Source: Kribbella albertanoniae (GTDB lineage: Bacteria; Actinomycetota; Actinomycetes; Propionibacteriales; Kribbellaceae). From it: a DNA stretch of 36,844 bases. Below the pieces are notes generated by a model. The model was not told the DNA's origin and searched no databases. It saw only the letters and a program-made list of their open reading frames with translations. The position numbers and the translations under genes were made by a program. Positions 8,706-16,197 of this stretch are shown here, in pieces. The stretch covers positions 1 through 36,844 of the forward strand of contig NZ_SMKA01000054.1 in the NCBI RefSeq assembly GCF_004348455.1, read 5' to 3'. Position 1 is the stretch's first letter. The number at the start of each line of letters is the position of its first letter.

Positions 8706-9344
8706 TCAGGACCGTGGCTGCGCGACGTGTTTGACCATCCAACGCGAGAGTGGGCGCAATTGGGTGAAGGCTGCGAGAACGTGGTCGGCTGCGGCGGCGG
8801 TGTGGATCCAGTCGTCACAGCCGAGTGGCCGGGTCGCGATGACGGATCTGTGCCGTAGCAACGTCATCCGCGGATGATCGGCTGGGTGGCCTCGCAGTGG
8901 CCGCTTCAGCATGTCACCCGAAACGACGTACCCCTGCTCCTCCAGAGCCCGGACGATGGCGACGAGTCGTCGGCCGGAACCAGCGGCCGCCACGGCGGCT
9001 CGATACCGCTCGATCTGCGGCGGGGGTGCATACCACCACGCCACGCCGACCTCCAGGCCGTCGAGGTCGAAATGGATACTCAGCTCGACGTTGGGGGCCA
9101 GCCTGACAATCGCGTGCTGGCGCTGCCAAGCGTGCATGAGGACTTCGCCGTACCCCCAAACCGCGAAGTCCTCGTACGCCGGATCTGCTGCGGCCAGGTC
9201 GTTCAGCAGCTCGATCATCGGTCGTCGAACCAGATCCTCGCGATCCTGCCGGCATCGACGCCTGGTATCGGCCGAAGGCTCGCCCTCGAGTTGGAGCAAC
9301 ACGTCGAAGGCTGCCCTCGGCCACCCGTCGAACTCGCCCGTCAC
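8706..9344 (-). CDS. DUF2461 family protein
   Basis: A 212-aa protein of the DUF2461/TIGR02453 family, of unknown function. The diagnostic C-terminal half is clear: ERYRAAV, GDMLKRPLRGHPADHPRM, LLRHRSV and a closing LRPLSRWMVKHV. The N-terminal helix with RRPMIELLNDL fits too, although the usual tryptophan-rich start motif is degenerate (ADTRRRCRQDRE). The start is GTG 9342-9344; no strong ribosome-binding site precedes it. It lies 36 bp after the mannanase stop on the same strand, so read-through is possible. Confidence 0.8.
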   Translation of the reverse strand: MTGEFDGWPRAAFDVLLQLEGEPSADTRRRCRQDREDLVRRPMIELLNDLAAADPAYEDFAVWGYGEVLMHAWQRQHAIVRLAPNVELSIHFDLDGLEVGVAWWYAPPPQIERYRAAVAAAGSGRRLVAIVRALEEQGYVVSGDMLKRPLRGHPADHPRMTLLRHRSVIATRPLGCDDWIHTAAAADHVLAAFTQLRPLSRWMVKHVAQPRS

Positions 9345-9380
9345 CTGGTCGAGCTTAGCGAGCGCGCTATGAAGACAGGA

Positions 9381-11015
9381 TTACGAGGCAGTGCAGGTGA
9401 ACCCGCTCGGGGTCTGAGCGTCCCCGCCGGGTTTGGTTACCTGGAAGCCGAAGCTGGTGTTCGCGCCGGCGGCCAGCTTGCCGTTGTAGGTCATGTTGGT
9501 GGCCGTGATCGTGCCGGTGGTCCCTGACAGTGAGGCGTTCCAGGAACCGGCGATCGCGTGCCCGGCCGGCAGTGTGAACGTCACCTTCCATCCGGTGATC
9601 GCCGAGGTCCCGGTGTTGGTCACCGCTACCGGCTGGACGATGTACCCGCCGTCCCATCGGCTCTGCACGGTGGACACGGCCGAGCAGCCGTCACCCGGTC
9701 CGCCGCTGCCGGTCGTCGTACCGGTCACCGTTCCCGAAGGCCCGGAGGTGCCGGCCGCATTCGAGGCCGTGACCCGGTAACAGTACGGCGTGTTCGCCGC
9801 CAGCCCGGTGTTGGTGAAGGTCGAGGCGGCGGTGCTGCCGACCTGGCTGAAGGCGCTACCCGCAACGCAGGCACCGGCGGCCCGCTGCACCTGGTACTGC
9901 GTCGCCACGGACGAGCCTGTCCACGACAGCGAGACCGAGCTCGACGTCGTCCCGGTGACGGCGAGACCGCCGGGCGCGGACGGCGCCGTACCGCCGGGGC
10001 CGCAGCCGGAGAACACCGTTGCGCACCGCGAGGTCTCGGAGACGCCGTTCGGTCCCTTGAAGACCCGCAGCCCCCAGGTCGTCAGCTGGGTCGGATCGAA
10101 GGCCACCGTCTGATCGAGATAGGGCTCGCTGTTGCCGCTGTACGACCACGCGATCCAGCCGATCCCCCGGGTCCGGGCCTCGGCCATGATGGTGTCCTCG
10201 TCGACGTTCGCGCCCTGGTGCTCATGGCCGAACTCACCGACGATCAACGGCAGGCCCGCCTGCGCGAACGCGTCGAAGTAGCTCGTGATCGTGGCCGCGG
10301 TTCCGTACACCTGATACATGTGGACGGAGAACAGGGTGTTGCGCTGCGCATCGGCGTTCCAGACTGTCTGCGCGTTGTCGCGCATGGTGTTGCTCCAGTC
10401 CTGGCCCCAGTTCGGCGCGTCCACCACGAGTGTGTGCTGGAATCCAAGCGTGCGCATCCGCTGTACGGCGTTCGCCGTGGCGGTCGTCCATTGCCCCGGG
10501 TTGGTGTTGCCGATCGGCTCGTTGCCGATGTTGATCAGCACATAAGCCTCCTGGCCGATCAGCACGTCGCGGATGCTGTTCCAGTAGGTGACGGCCTGAT
10601 CCAGCGTGGCGGCGGCCGCCTCCTCGCCGTACCCGGTCGTGTCGTGCACCTCCAGCACGCAGACCAGCCGATTCGCCTTACACTGGGCGATGACGCTGGC
10701 GACGTCGGCAGCAGGGCTGGGCCCCCAGCGCTGGCCGCTGCCGAGCACCACCCGGACGGTGTTGGCACCCAGGCCCGCGATCTCGGCGTACGAATTGGTT
10801 TCGCGCTGGTACCAGACGTGTGGGTGGCTGGTGCCGCGCATGACGAACGGGGTGCCGTTGGCGTCCAGCAGATTCCGGTCGCTGATCGTGAAGCCCGCCG
10901 CCGCCGGTGCCGGGGCCGGTGCGGCGGGCTCAGCCAGGGCCGGGGACGGAGGAACGGCAAGTAAGGACAGCAGGAGTGCTGGGAGCGCTCCCAGCTTGAG
11001 TAACGAGAGTTTCAT
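9381..11015 (-). CDS. Secreted beta-mannanase, GH5_8-Fn3-CBM2
   Basis: A 544-aa mannan endo-1,4-beta-mannosidase that hydrolyses mannan backbones outside the cell. Signal peptide is residues 1-28 (cleavage after PALA). The GH5 subfamily 8 domain (about 38-335) closely resembles Streptomyces ManA: MRGTSHPHVWYQ, LEVHDTTGYGEE, the acid/base Glu166 in INIGNEP and the nucleophile Glu261 in VGEFGHEH. A fibronectin III linker domain (about 342-430) and a C-terminal CBM2 (about 440-544) follow. Start ATG 11013-11015 has AGGGA upstream; the 40 extra codons of the longer frame are rejected because the signal peptide begins here. A CebR-like palindrome lies within codons 8-12. Confidence 0.93.
   Translation of the reverse strand: MKLSLLKLGALPALLLSLLAVPPSPALAEPAAPAPAPAAAGFTISDRNLLDANGTPFVMRGTSHPHVWYQRETNSYAEIAGLGANTVRVVLGSGQRWGPSPAADVASVIAQCKANRLVCVLEVHDTTGYGEEAAAATLDQAVTYWNSIRDVLIGQEAYVLINIGNEPIGNTNPGQWTTATANAVQRMRTLGFQHTLVVDAPNWGQDWSNTMRDNAQTVWNADAQRNTLFSVHMYQVYGTAATITSYFDAFAQAGLPLIVGEFGHEHQGANVDEDTIMAEARTRGIGWIAWSYSGNSEPYLDQTVAFDPTQLTTWGLRVFKGPNGVSETSRCATVFSGCGPGGTAPSAPGGLAVTGTTSSSVSLSWTGSSVATQYQVQRAAGACVAGSAFSQVGSTAASTFTNTGLAANTPYCYRVTASNAAGTSGPSGTVTGTTTGSGGPGDGCSAVSTVQSRWDGGYIVQPVAVTNTGTSAITGWKVTFTLPAGHAIAGSWNASLSGTTGTITATNMTYNGKLAAGANTSFGFQVTKPGGDAQTPSGFTCTAS
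10980..10993. promoter_or_regulatory. CebR/CelR-type operator inside the mannanase coding sequence
   Basis: TGGGAGCGCTCCCA is a perfect 14-bp palindrome identical to the operator of the LacI-family cellulose-utilisation repressors CelR (Thermobifida) and CebR (Streptomyces). It covers bases +23 to +36 of the mannanase gene, encoding part of the signal peptide (LGALP). Intragenic CebR sites have been described in Streptomyces scabies. Binding here is inference. Confidence 0.75.
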
Positions 11016-11113
11016 GATCGATCCCTGGGGGTTGCGGGGCGGATACAACCGAGGGCCACATCTGAACATCGGGAGCCGGTGACTCCTCGCGCGGGCCCGA
11101 GAGCCCAGAGTGG

Positions 11114-11131
11114 CACTTACGCGCTTAAGTG
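11114..11131. promoter_or_regulatory. LacI-like inverted repeat upstream of the mannanase, site 1
   Basis: CACTTA (11114-11119) and TAAGTG (11126-11131) form a perfect inverted repeat around CGCGCT. The inner core TTACGCGCTTAA matches its own reverse complement at 10 of 12 positions and has the central CG of LacI-family operators. It lies 99-116 bases upstream of the mannanase start, in the divergent region shared with the SnoaL-like gene. Confidence 0.5.
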
Positions 11132-11170
11132 ACAAGACCTCACGGCAGTCGTTCCGCAGCTATCAGCTAA

Positions 11171-11188
11171 TACGTAATCGCTTAAGCC
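11171..11188. promoter_or_regulatory. LacI-like site 2 upstream of the mannanase
   Basis: The segment contains TAATCGCTTAAG (11175-11186), sharing CGCTTAAG with site 1 about 56 bp away. TAATCGCTTA matches its reverse complement at 8 of 10 positions. It may be a second half of the same control region; no regulator gene lies next to it. Confidence 0.4.
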
Positions 11189-11279
11189 ACACGCTATTCC
11201 CCGGCGGGAATTGAGGCGGGGTGGCGGGTGCTGGAGGATCTTGCGCAGCCGGGAAAATCCTTTGGACCAAGGAGAAATC

Positions 11280-11705
11280 ATGTCGGACAGCAGGACGGCC
11301 GAGCTGGTCGCGCGGTACGTCGGAGTCTGGTGCGAAGCGGATGCCGAGCAGCGGCGCAAGACGATCGAGGAGCTGTGGATCGAGGACGGCAAGCACTATC
11401 TGGACCCGCCCGCGGAGTTCCGGACTGTGGCCACCGGATTCGGGTTCGGGTTCGCGGCGAGCACCCTGGAGGCGACCGGGTACGACGAGTTGGAGGCTCG
11501 GGTCGCGCGCAGTTACGAGGAGTTCGTGGCCGGTGGCGAGTACAAGTTCCGGCCGCGGGACAACGCCGTACGGCTGAAGGATGTCGTCAAGTTCAGCTGG
11601 GAGATGGTGGCGACCGCCAGCGGTGAGGTCGTCGGCGAGGGCCTGGAGGTGCTGCAGGTCGATGCCGACGGGCGAATCGTTGCGGACTACCAGTTCCCGA
11701 ACTGA
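11280..11705 (+). CDS. SnoaL-like / NTF2-fold protein
   Basis: A 141-aa protein with the NTF2-like pattern of SnoaL-type proteins: an N-terminal helix (RTAELVARYVGVWCEADAE), ELWIEDGKHYLDPP, and a final strand pair VGEGLEVLQVDADGRIVADYQF. Such proteins bind or isomerise small hydrophobic molecules, or serve only as binding folds; the ligand is unknown. The ATG at 11280 follows AAGGAG (11269-11274) at good spacing, so the upstream in-frame codons are not used. Its stop directly abuts the stop of the convergent XRE regulator. Confidence 0.8.
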   Translation: MSDSRTAELVARYVGVWCEADAEQRRKTIEELWIEDGKHYLDPPAEFRTVATGFGFGFAASTLEATGYDELEARVARSYEEFVAGGEYKFRPRDNAVRLKDVVKFSWEMVATASGEVVGEGLEVLQVDADGRIVADYQFPN

Positions 11706-12431
11706 TCAGCTGGTGAGCAGGGCGGCCGTGGCTTCGTCGGCGGGCAGGAAGGCCTCCAGTTTCAGCTCGGCGACAGTGACGTCGAGAGCGGTCGCGAACG
11801 TCGTGATGATGGTGGTCAGGTGCAGGTCGCCCCTGGGTGTGCGGAGCTGCATGGGTGCGGCGAAGCCGACGTGCTCGGGTCCTGGTTCGATGTACGGGAC
11901 GTAGGCGGCCAGCTCGTCGCGGAAGTCGCCGGGCGGCAGCCGGTCGAGGATGTGCTGGGCCCACGATGAGAGGTTGATTATTCGCGGAGCGACCCCGTCG
12001 GGATGCAGCGACAAGCGCAGGACGTTGATCGGCGGCTCAAGCAGCTTGCCGGCAACTCCGTCGGTGAACAGGCTGAACGCCTCGTTCGCGAGCACCAGGT
12101 CGTGGTTGGCGTCGACCACGATGGCCGGGTACGGCAGATGGCCGGTGAGGATGTGGTCGAGCGCCGAGCGGACATGCTGCAGGGCCGCGTCGCCGATCGC
12201 CGTCTGCGGATAGACAGGGGCGAAGCCGGCTATCTGCAGAAGGTCGTTGCGGTCGCGCAAGGACATCTCCATCGCCTCGGCCAGGCGGACGACGAGAGCA
12301 CGGCCAGGGCTCGAACGGCCGGACTCAAGGAAGCTGACATGTCGCTGTGTGGTCCCAGCGCGCAGAGCAAGCTCGAGCTGGCTGAGGCGCCGACCACGGC
12401 GAGCAGTCTTGAGAGCCTGGGAAAAGTCCAC
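11706..12431 (-). CDS. XRE-family regulator with MmyB-like ligand domain
   Basis: A 241-aa regulator. Residues 5-60 are an XRE helix-turn-helix (LSQLELALRAGTTQRHVSFLESGR), and the rest is the MmyB-like PAS-type domain (YPAIVVDANHDLVLANEAF, GDLHLTTIITTF). Family members often control adjacent reductases or hydrolases. The start is GTG 12429-12431; GGGGAC touches it without normal spacing, so it may be leaderless. The neighbour SnoaL-like gene runs convergently with zero gap, and the YdeI-like gene ends 29 bp upstream on the same strand. Confidence 0.85.
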   Translation of the reverse strand: MDFSQALKTARRGRRLSQLELALRAGTTQRHVSFLESGRSSPGRALVVRLAEAMEMSLRDRNDLLQIAGFAPVYPQTAIGDAALQHVRSALDHILTGHLPYPAIVVDANHDLVLANEAFSLFTDGVAGKLLEPPINVLRLSLHPDGVAPRIINLSSWAQHILDRLPPGDFRDELAAYVPYIEPGPEHVGFAAPMQLRTPRGDLHLTTIITTFATALDVTVAELKLEAFLPADEATAALLTS

Positions 12432-12460
12432 GTCCCCAGTCTGCCGTCGAGGACCGACAG

Positions 12461-12907
12461 TCAGCGTTGACCGCGGCCGGAGCGGAGTCGTTCTACTGCT
12501 TTGGTGATGCGGTTGGCGCGGGTTTCTGGCTTCTTGGCTTCTTCGATGCCAAGGACGAACCAGCTGCGCTGGCTGTAGGACAGCGTGTCGAAGAACGCCT
12601 TCGCGTTCGGCTCCGCGGCCAGCGCCCTGGCGAAGTCGTCCGGTACGGCGACCTCCCGCGGCTCGGTGTCCAGCCTCAGCTCGACCTGGACCTCGTCGCC
12701 CGCGGAGACGCCGGCGGCTGCACGGTTCTTGGCGCTCAGCGAGATCATGTACCGGCCGCCCATCACCGCGACCGTGTTGCGGTACGTGTAGCCGTTGACC
12801 GTCACCACAACCGGCGGCTTCTTGCCCTTGCCCAGCTCCTCGATCACCTCTGGCGGTACCACGATCCCCGTCGTCGTCGTTCCCACGAGCGTCGTTGTAA
12901 ATTTCAT
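12461..12907 (-). CDS. YdeI/OmpD-associated family protein with DUF1905 domain
   Basis: A 148-aa protein with a DUF1905 beta-barrel (residues 1-90: MKFTTTLVG, GIVVPPEVIEELGKGKKPPV, GRYMISLSAKNRAAAGVSAG) and a YdeI-like C-terminal helix pair (FFDTLSYSQRSWFVLGIEEAKKPETRANRITKAVERL). The function of this fusion is not established. Start ATG 12905-12907 has AAGGGG upstream, so the 26 extra codons of the longest frame are excluded. It may share a transcript with the XRE regulator at 12431. Confidence 0.85.
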   Translation of the reverse strand: MKFTTTLVGTTTTGIVVPPEVIEELGKGKKPPVVVTVNGYTYRNTVAVMGGRYMISLSAKNRAAAGVSAGDEVQVELRLDTEPREVAVPDDFARALAAEPNAKAFFDTLSYSQRSWFVLGIEEAKKPETRANRITKAVERLRSGRGQR

Positions 12908-13034
12908 CGCATACCCCTTCAGACGGCTGGTGCCTTCAGTCGGCCCTTCACCGCTGCGTCGAGCGGCCAGGCGCCGAATCGACACCCATCAGCAACTCAG
13001 TTCCTGTGACAGGCGCTCGCCAAGGTTGTGCCAG

Positions 13035-13040
13035 TACTGT
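13035..13040 (+). promoter_or_regulatory. Leaderless promoter -10 (TACTGT) for the regulator at 13048
   Basis: TACTGT ends seven bases before the GTG at 13048. No Shine-Dalgarno sequence fits this start. The same seven-base geometry is seen at 4851-4864 and 23565-23578. Confidence 0.55.
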
Positions 13041-13047
13041 GGATCCC

Positions 13048-13866
13048 GTGCAGAGCGGTGTGCTGGGTGACTTCCTGCGGGCACAACGCGCCCGGGTGGA
13101 ACCCGCGACCGTCGGGCTGCCCGTCGGTGGCGATCGCCGGGTCGCCGGTCTGCGGCGTGAGGAAGTCGCCGTACTGGCCGTGGTCAGTGCGGACTACTAC
13201 ACCCGCCTCGAGCAAGGCCGCGAGCGCAACCCGTCACCGCAGATCCTGAACGGAATCGCACACGCTCTCCGGCTCGACATCGATGCCCGCAACCACCTGT
13301 TCCGGCTGGCCGGGCTGACACCAACGCCTGCCCTCGGCGCAGCCCGCCACAGCGTGCATCCGGCTCTACTCCAACTGCTCGACAACTTCCCGGCGGCCGC
13401 GGCGTACGTACTCGACCCGGGGTACGAGATCCTTGCGACCAATCGGATCGCCGAGGCGCTGCTTGCGCCGTTCGGGATGACCAACATGCTCCGAATGATG
13501 TTTCAGCACCCTGAGGCGGCTCGGATCTTCGGGGACTGGACGGCCGTCGCGACTCGTGCCGTGCATGCCGTCCGGTTCAACGCGGGGACCTTTCCCGACG
13601 ATCCGGGGATCCGCGCGCTGGTGACCGATCTGCTGGCCACATCACCGGCGTTCGCGGAGATCTGGAACGACCAGACCGCGCGCGGATTCAGCCGGGCGTA
13701 CAAGATCTTCTTCCACCCGGTCGTCGGCCGCATCGAGCTGACCTATCAAACCTTCGACGTCCGCGCGGCGCCCGGCCTGCAACTCCTGGTCGGCACCGCC
13801 GAACCAGGCAGCCCGAGCGCCGAGGCACTCACTCGCCTGGCGACTTCCTGGGAGCCGCGCACCTAG
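13048..13866 (+). CDS. XRE-family regulator with MmyB-like domain
   Basis: A 272-aa regulator of the helix-turn-helix/MmyB type. The N-terminus has the typical LGDFLRAQRARVEP and RRVAGLRREEVAVLAVVSADYYTRLEQGRERNPS motifs. The C-terminal ligand domain contains AAYVLDPGYEILATNRIAEALL and a closing YQTFDVRAAPGLQLLVGTAEPGS. The GTG at 13048 is preferred over the longer frame from 13006 because homologs begin here and a -10 lies seven bases upstream. It precedes the metallo-hydrolase on the same strand by 81 bp, and is a plausible regulator of that gene. Confidence 0.85.
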   Translation: MQSGVLGDFLRAQRARVEPATVGLPVGGDRRVAGLRREEVAVLAVVSADYYTRLEQGRERNPSPQILNGIAHALRLDIDARNHLFRLAGLTPTPALGAARHSVHPALLQLLDNFPAAAAYVLDPGYEILATNRIAEALLAPFGMTNMLRMMFQHPEAARIFGDWTAVATRAVHAVRFNAGTFPDDPGIRALVTDLLATSPAFAEIWNDQTARGFSRAYKIFFHPVVGRIELTYQTFDVRAAPGLQLLVGTAEPGSPSAEALTRLATSWEPRT

Positions 13867-13907
13867 GAAGTCGCGCCCTTCTGGCACGACGGCGAGCGCA
13901 GGAGCCT

Positions 13908-13936
13908 GGGTCCACGGCAACCAAGCCGTCGGACCC
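13908..13936 (+). terminator. Stem-loop in the leader of the metallo-hydrolase gene
   Basis: GGGTCCACGGC (13908-13918), loop AACCAA, then GCCGT-C-GGACCC (13925-13936) make an 11-pair hairpin with one bulged C. It directly precedes the ribosome-binding GAGGA (13938-13942 region) of the gene at 13948. It could terminate the upstream regulator transcript, insulate, or act as a leader structure. No T-run follows. Confidence 0.5.
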
Positions 13937-13947
13937 GAGGACCACAC

Positions 13948-14787
13948 ATGCTCACCTACACCACGTACGTCGCACCGTCGAAGCCCGTCGTCTCGGCGGA
14001 CCTACCACCGGGCGAGACCCGCAGGATGTGGTCACCGACAAGCGCGACGCTGATCTCCGGAGAGCACGAGGCCGTGCTGGTCGACGCGTTGATGACCCGA
14101 GCGGAGGGCCACGACCTCGCCGAATGGATCGCTGCCAAGGGCAAGCAACTCACCACGATCTTCATCACCCACGGCCACGGAGACCACTTCTTCGGCGCAA
14201 CGGAGGTCCTGGCCCGGTTCCCCGACGCCCGGCTGGTCGCCTCCCCTGCCGTCGTCGACGTCATGCAGCAGCAACTCGAACCACGCTGGTACGACGACTT
14301 CTGGCAGCCGCGCTTTCCCGGACAGCTCACCGAGAAGCCCGTGATCGCCGTACCGCTCGACGCCCCACTCACCCTGGAAGGCGAGGAACTCGCCGTCGTC
14401 GACCTCGGACACACCGACACCGACAGCACAACCGCCCTGTACGTCGAGTCGCTCGGCCTGGCCGTCGCCGGCGACGCGGTCTACGACAACATCCACCCCT
14501 ACCTGGCCGAATCCGGCACCGAGGGAATCGACCACTGGCTGGCCGCGCTCGACACCATCTCCGCACTGAACCCGAAGGCGGTCGTCGCAGGCCACAAACC
14601 GTCCGACGGCAACGACAGCCCACAATGGATCGACGAAACCCGCAGCTACCTGCAGACCTTCGCCGCAATCGCCGCCGCCACCCACACCACCACGGACCTC
14701 TACAACGCAGTCGTCGACGCCTACCCCGACCGACTCAACCGCGGCGTCCTCTGGAACTCCGCCAGAACCCTCAAACCACTGCCCTGA
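13948..14787 (+). CDS. Metallo-beta-lactamase-fold hydrolase
   Basis: A 279-aa MBL-fold protein. The dinuclear metal signature is HGHGDH (His75, His77, Asp79, His80), followed by GHTDTDS with the third His and AVAGDAVYDN with the bridging Asp. GHKP near residue 215 supplies the last His. Substrate is unknown; related actinobacterial enzymes sit with MmyB-type regulators, as here. ATG 13948 has GAGGA about seven bases upstream. It ends 15 bp from the convergent CGNR gene. Confidence 0.88.
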   Translation: MLTYTTYVAPSKPVVSADLPPGETRRMWSPTSATLISGEHEAVLVDALMTRAEGHDLAEWIAAKGKQLTTIFITHGHGDHFFGATEVLARFPDARLVASPAVVDVMQQQLEPRWYDDFWQPRFPGQLTEKPVIAVPLDAPLTLEGEELAVVDLGHTDTDSTTALYVESLGLAVAGDAVYDNIHPYLAESGTEGIDHWLAALDTISALNPKAVVAGHKPSDGNDSPQWIDETRSYLQTFAAIAAATHTTTDLYNAVVDAYPDRLNRGVLWNSARTLKPLP

Positions 14788-14802
14788 GGATCGAGGAGGA
14801 GG

Positions 14803-15396
14803 CTACTGCGCGGACTCTTTCCTACGGGTGCGGGAGACGCGCAGGTTGTTGATGTTTCCGCAGCTGTGCACGTCATGCCACAGACCGCTGCGATTTCGGG
14901 AAGTGTCGTAGAACGCTGACCGGCAGCCCGGTTCGCGGCACACCTTGAGCCGGGCCCAGGTCCCGGTCAGCTGTGCAAGCAGGATCTCCGACCAAACCGC
15001 TGACACGAGCCAACCACTGCCCGTGCCGACGGGTTCGATGCCCACTCGTCCTTCCGCGTCGGACAGAAGGTTCGCACCGACCCGCACCTTGATGTTGACG
15101 GGTGCGCCTGCGGGACGCTCATCCGCCGGTACGGCGAGTAGGCCAGCCACCGTCGATCGCAGGTCCAGCAACTCCCGCAGGCCGGATTCGTCCAGGACAA
15201 GGTCGGGACATTGGAGACCGTGGACCTCGGCCCACTGCTGACCGGCGTTCTGCAGCCATCGCTGCGCTGACGACCGGTCAGCCAGTAGTTCTTCGCCGTC
15301 GCGGTCGACCGCGTGCGTGTTGACGAGCTCCTGCACCAGGACCAGACCGGCCGGAGCAGGACGTGCTCTGAATCTCTCGGTCGCCGCCCATGACAT
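14803..15396 (-). CDS. CGNR zinc-finger (ABATE) regulator
   Basis: A 197-aa protein with the ABATE domain (LVLVQELVNTHAVDRDGEELL onward) and a C-terminal CGNR zinc finger: CREPGC, FYDTSRNRSGLWH and CGNINNLR. These are putative stress-response regulators that probably bind DNA through the zinc finger. The start is ATG 15394-15396. On its strand TAGGGT lies six bases upstream, so it could be leaderless. It is divergent from the SDR-TetR operon and shares a 96-bp control region that holds a perfect palindrome (15410-15422). Confidence 0.85.
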   Translation of the reverse strand: MSWAATERFRARPAPAGLVLVQELVNTHAVDRDGEELLADRSSAQRWLQNAGQQWAEVHGLQCPDLVLDESGLRELLDLRSTVAGLLAVPADERPAGAPVNIKVRVGANLLSDAEGRVGIEPVGTGSGWLVSAVWSEILLAQLTGTWARLKVCREPGCRSAFYDTSRNRSGLWHDVHSCGNINNLRVSRTRRKESAQ

Positions 15397-15409
15397 AGGT
15401 AAACCCTAC

Positions 15410-15438
15410 TTGACTCAGTCAACGGCTGTGACTACTGT
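15410..15438 (+). promoter_or_regulatory. SDR-operon promoter with palindrome over the -35
   Basis: TTGACT (15410-15415), a 17-base spacer and TACTGT (15433-15438) make one of the clearest promoters in the window. The -35 lies within TTGACTCAGTCAA (15410-15422), a perfect 13-bp palindrome. A protein bound there would block this promoter and could also affect the divergent CGNR gene. Confidence 0.75.
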
Positions 15439-15443
15439 CGTGC

Positions 15444-15473
15444 GACATAGGCAACTGAGCCTTTGACTATGTC
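15444..15473. promoter_or_regulatory. Inverted repeat GACATAG-N16-CTATGTC in the SDR leader
   Basis: GACATAG (15444-15450) and CTATGTC (15467-15473) are perfect inverted arms separated by 16 bases, just after the predicted transcription start and before the ribosome-binding AAGGAG (15480-15485). A further GACATAG is at 15392-15398, at the CGNR start. The operon's own TetR regulator or the CGNR protein are candidate binders. Confidence 0.55.
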
Positions 15474-15492
15474 AGCTTCAAGGAGATTTGTG

Positions 15493-16197
15493 ATGACCAC
15501 TGTCAGTGGAGCGACCGTTCTGGTGACCGGCGGGCAACAAGGCCTCGGCAAGGAGATCGTGCGCGAACTGCTCCAGGCAGGAGCCGCGAAGGTCTACGTC
15601 ACCTCGCGAAACCCAGTGGATCAGGACGACGCGAGAATCGTCCCTGTCAGCTTCGAACTGGCTGATCCGCAGGCCGCCGTCGAGCTTGCACGCGTCGCCA
15701 GTGACGTCAGCATCGTCGTGAACAACGCTGGGATCATGACGTTCGGTCCGCTGCTGGACGACGACCAGGACGAGGTCGACCGCGTCTTCGGGATCATCGC
15801 CTTCGGACCGCTGCGTGTCGCGAAGGCCTTCGCACCGGTGCTGGCGGCCAACGGCGGAGGCGCGCTGATCAACATCCACTCACTCACTGCGTGGATTGCC
15901 GGATTCCCCGGCTCCGGAACGTATGGCGCCGCGAAGGCAGCACTGATCTCGTTCACCAACACCTTGCGCGCGGAGCTGTCCGCGCAAGGCACGCAGGTGC
16001 TCGGCGTCCAGCTGGGCCTGACCGACACCGACCTTGTCCGAGAGCTGGATGGGCCGAAGAACAACCCAGCTACCGTGGCCGCGGACATCGTTGCAGCACT
16101 GGAGAAGGGAGACCTCGAGCTCCTCGCAGACGACCACAGCCGTCACTTCAAAGGCGCTCTTTCCGGTCCGGTCGAAGCCTTGGACGTTTCCCGTTGA
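15493..16197 (+). CDS. Short-chain dehydrogenase/reductase
   Basis: A 234-aa classical-type SDR using NAD(P)H. The cofactor motif TGGQQGLG (residues 12-19), NNAG, and the catalytic YGAAK are present, with Ser in the IHSLTAW segment. The ATG at 15493 follows AAGGAG at seven bases; the longer frame from 15463 lacks a site. It is co-transcribed with the TetR regulator, whose TTG start overlaps this stop. The substrate is unknown. Confidence 0.88.
   Translation: MTTVSGATVLVTGGQQGLGKEIVRELLQAGAAKVYVTSRNPVDQDDARIVPVSFELADPQAAVELARVASDVSIVVNNAGIMTFGPLLDDDQDEVDRVFGIIAFGPLRVAKAFAPVLAANGGGALINIHSLTAWIAGFPGSGTYGAAKAALISFTNTLRAELSAQGTQVLGVQLGLTDTDLVRELDGPKNNPATVAADIVAALEKGDLELLADDHSRHFKGALSGPVEALDVSR

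Noticed and set aside
9558..10964. 468-aa plus-strand open frame
   Set aside because: It lies antisense to the mannanase, whose catalytic motifs are clear; the frame is a GC-bias shadow.
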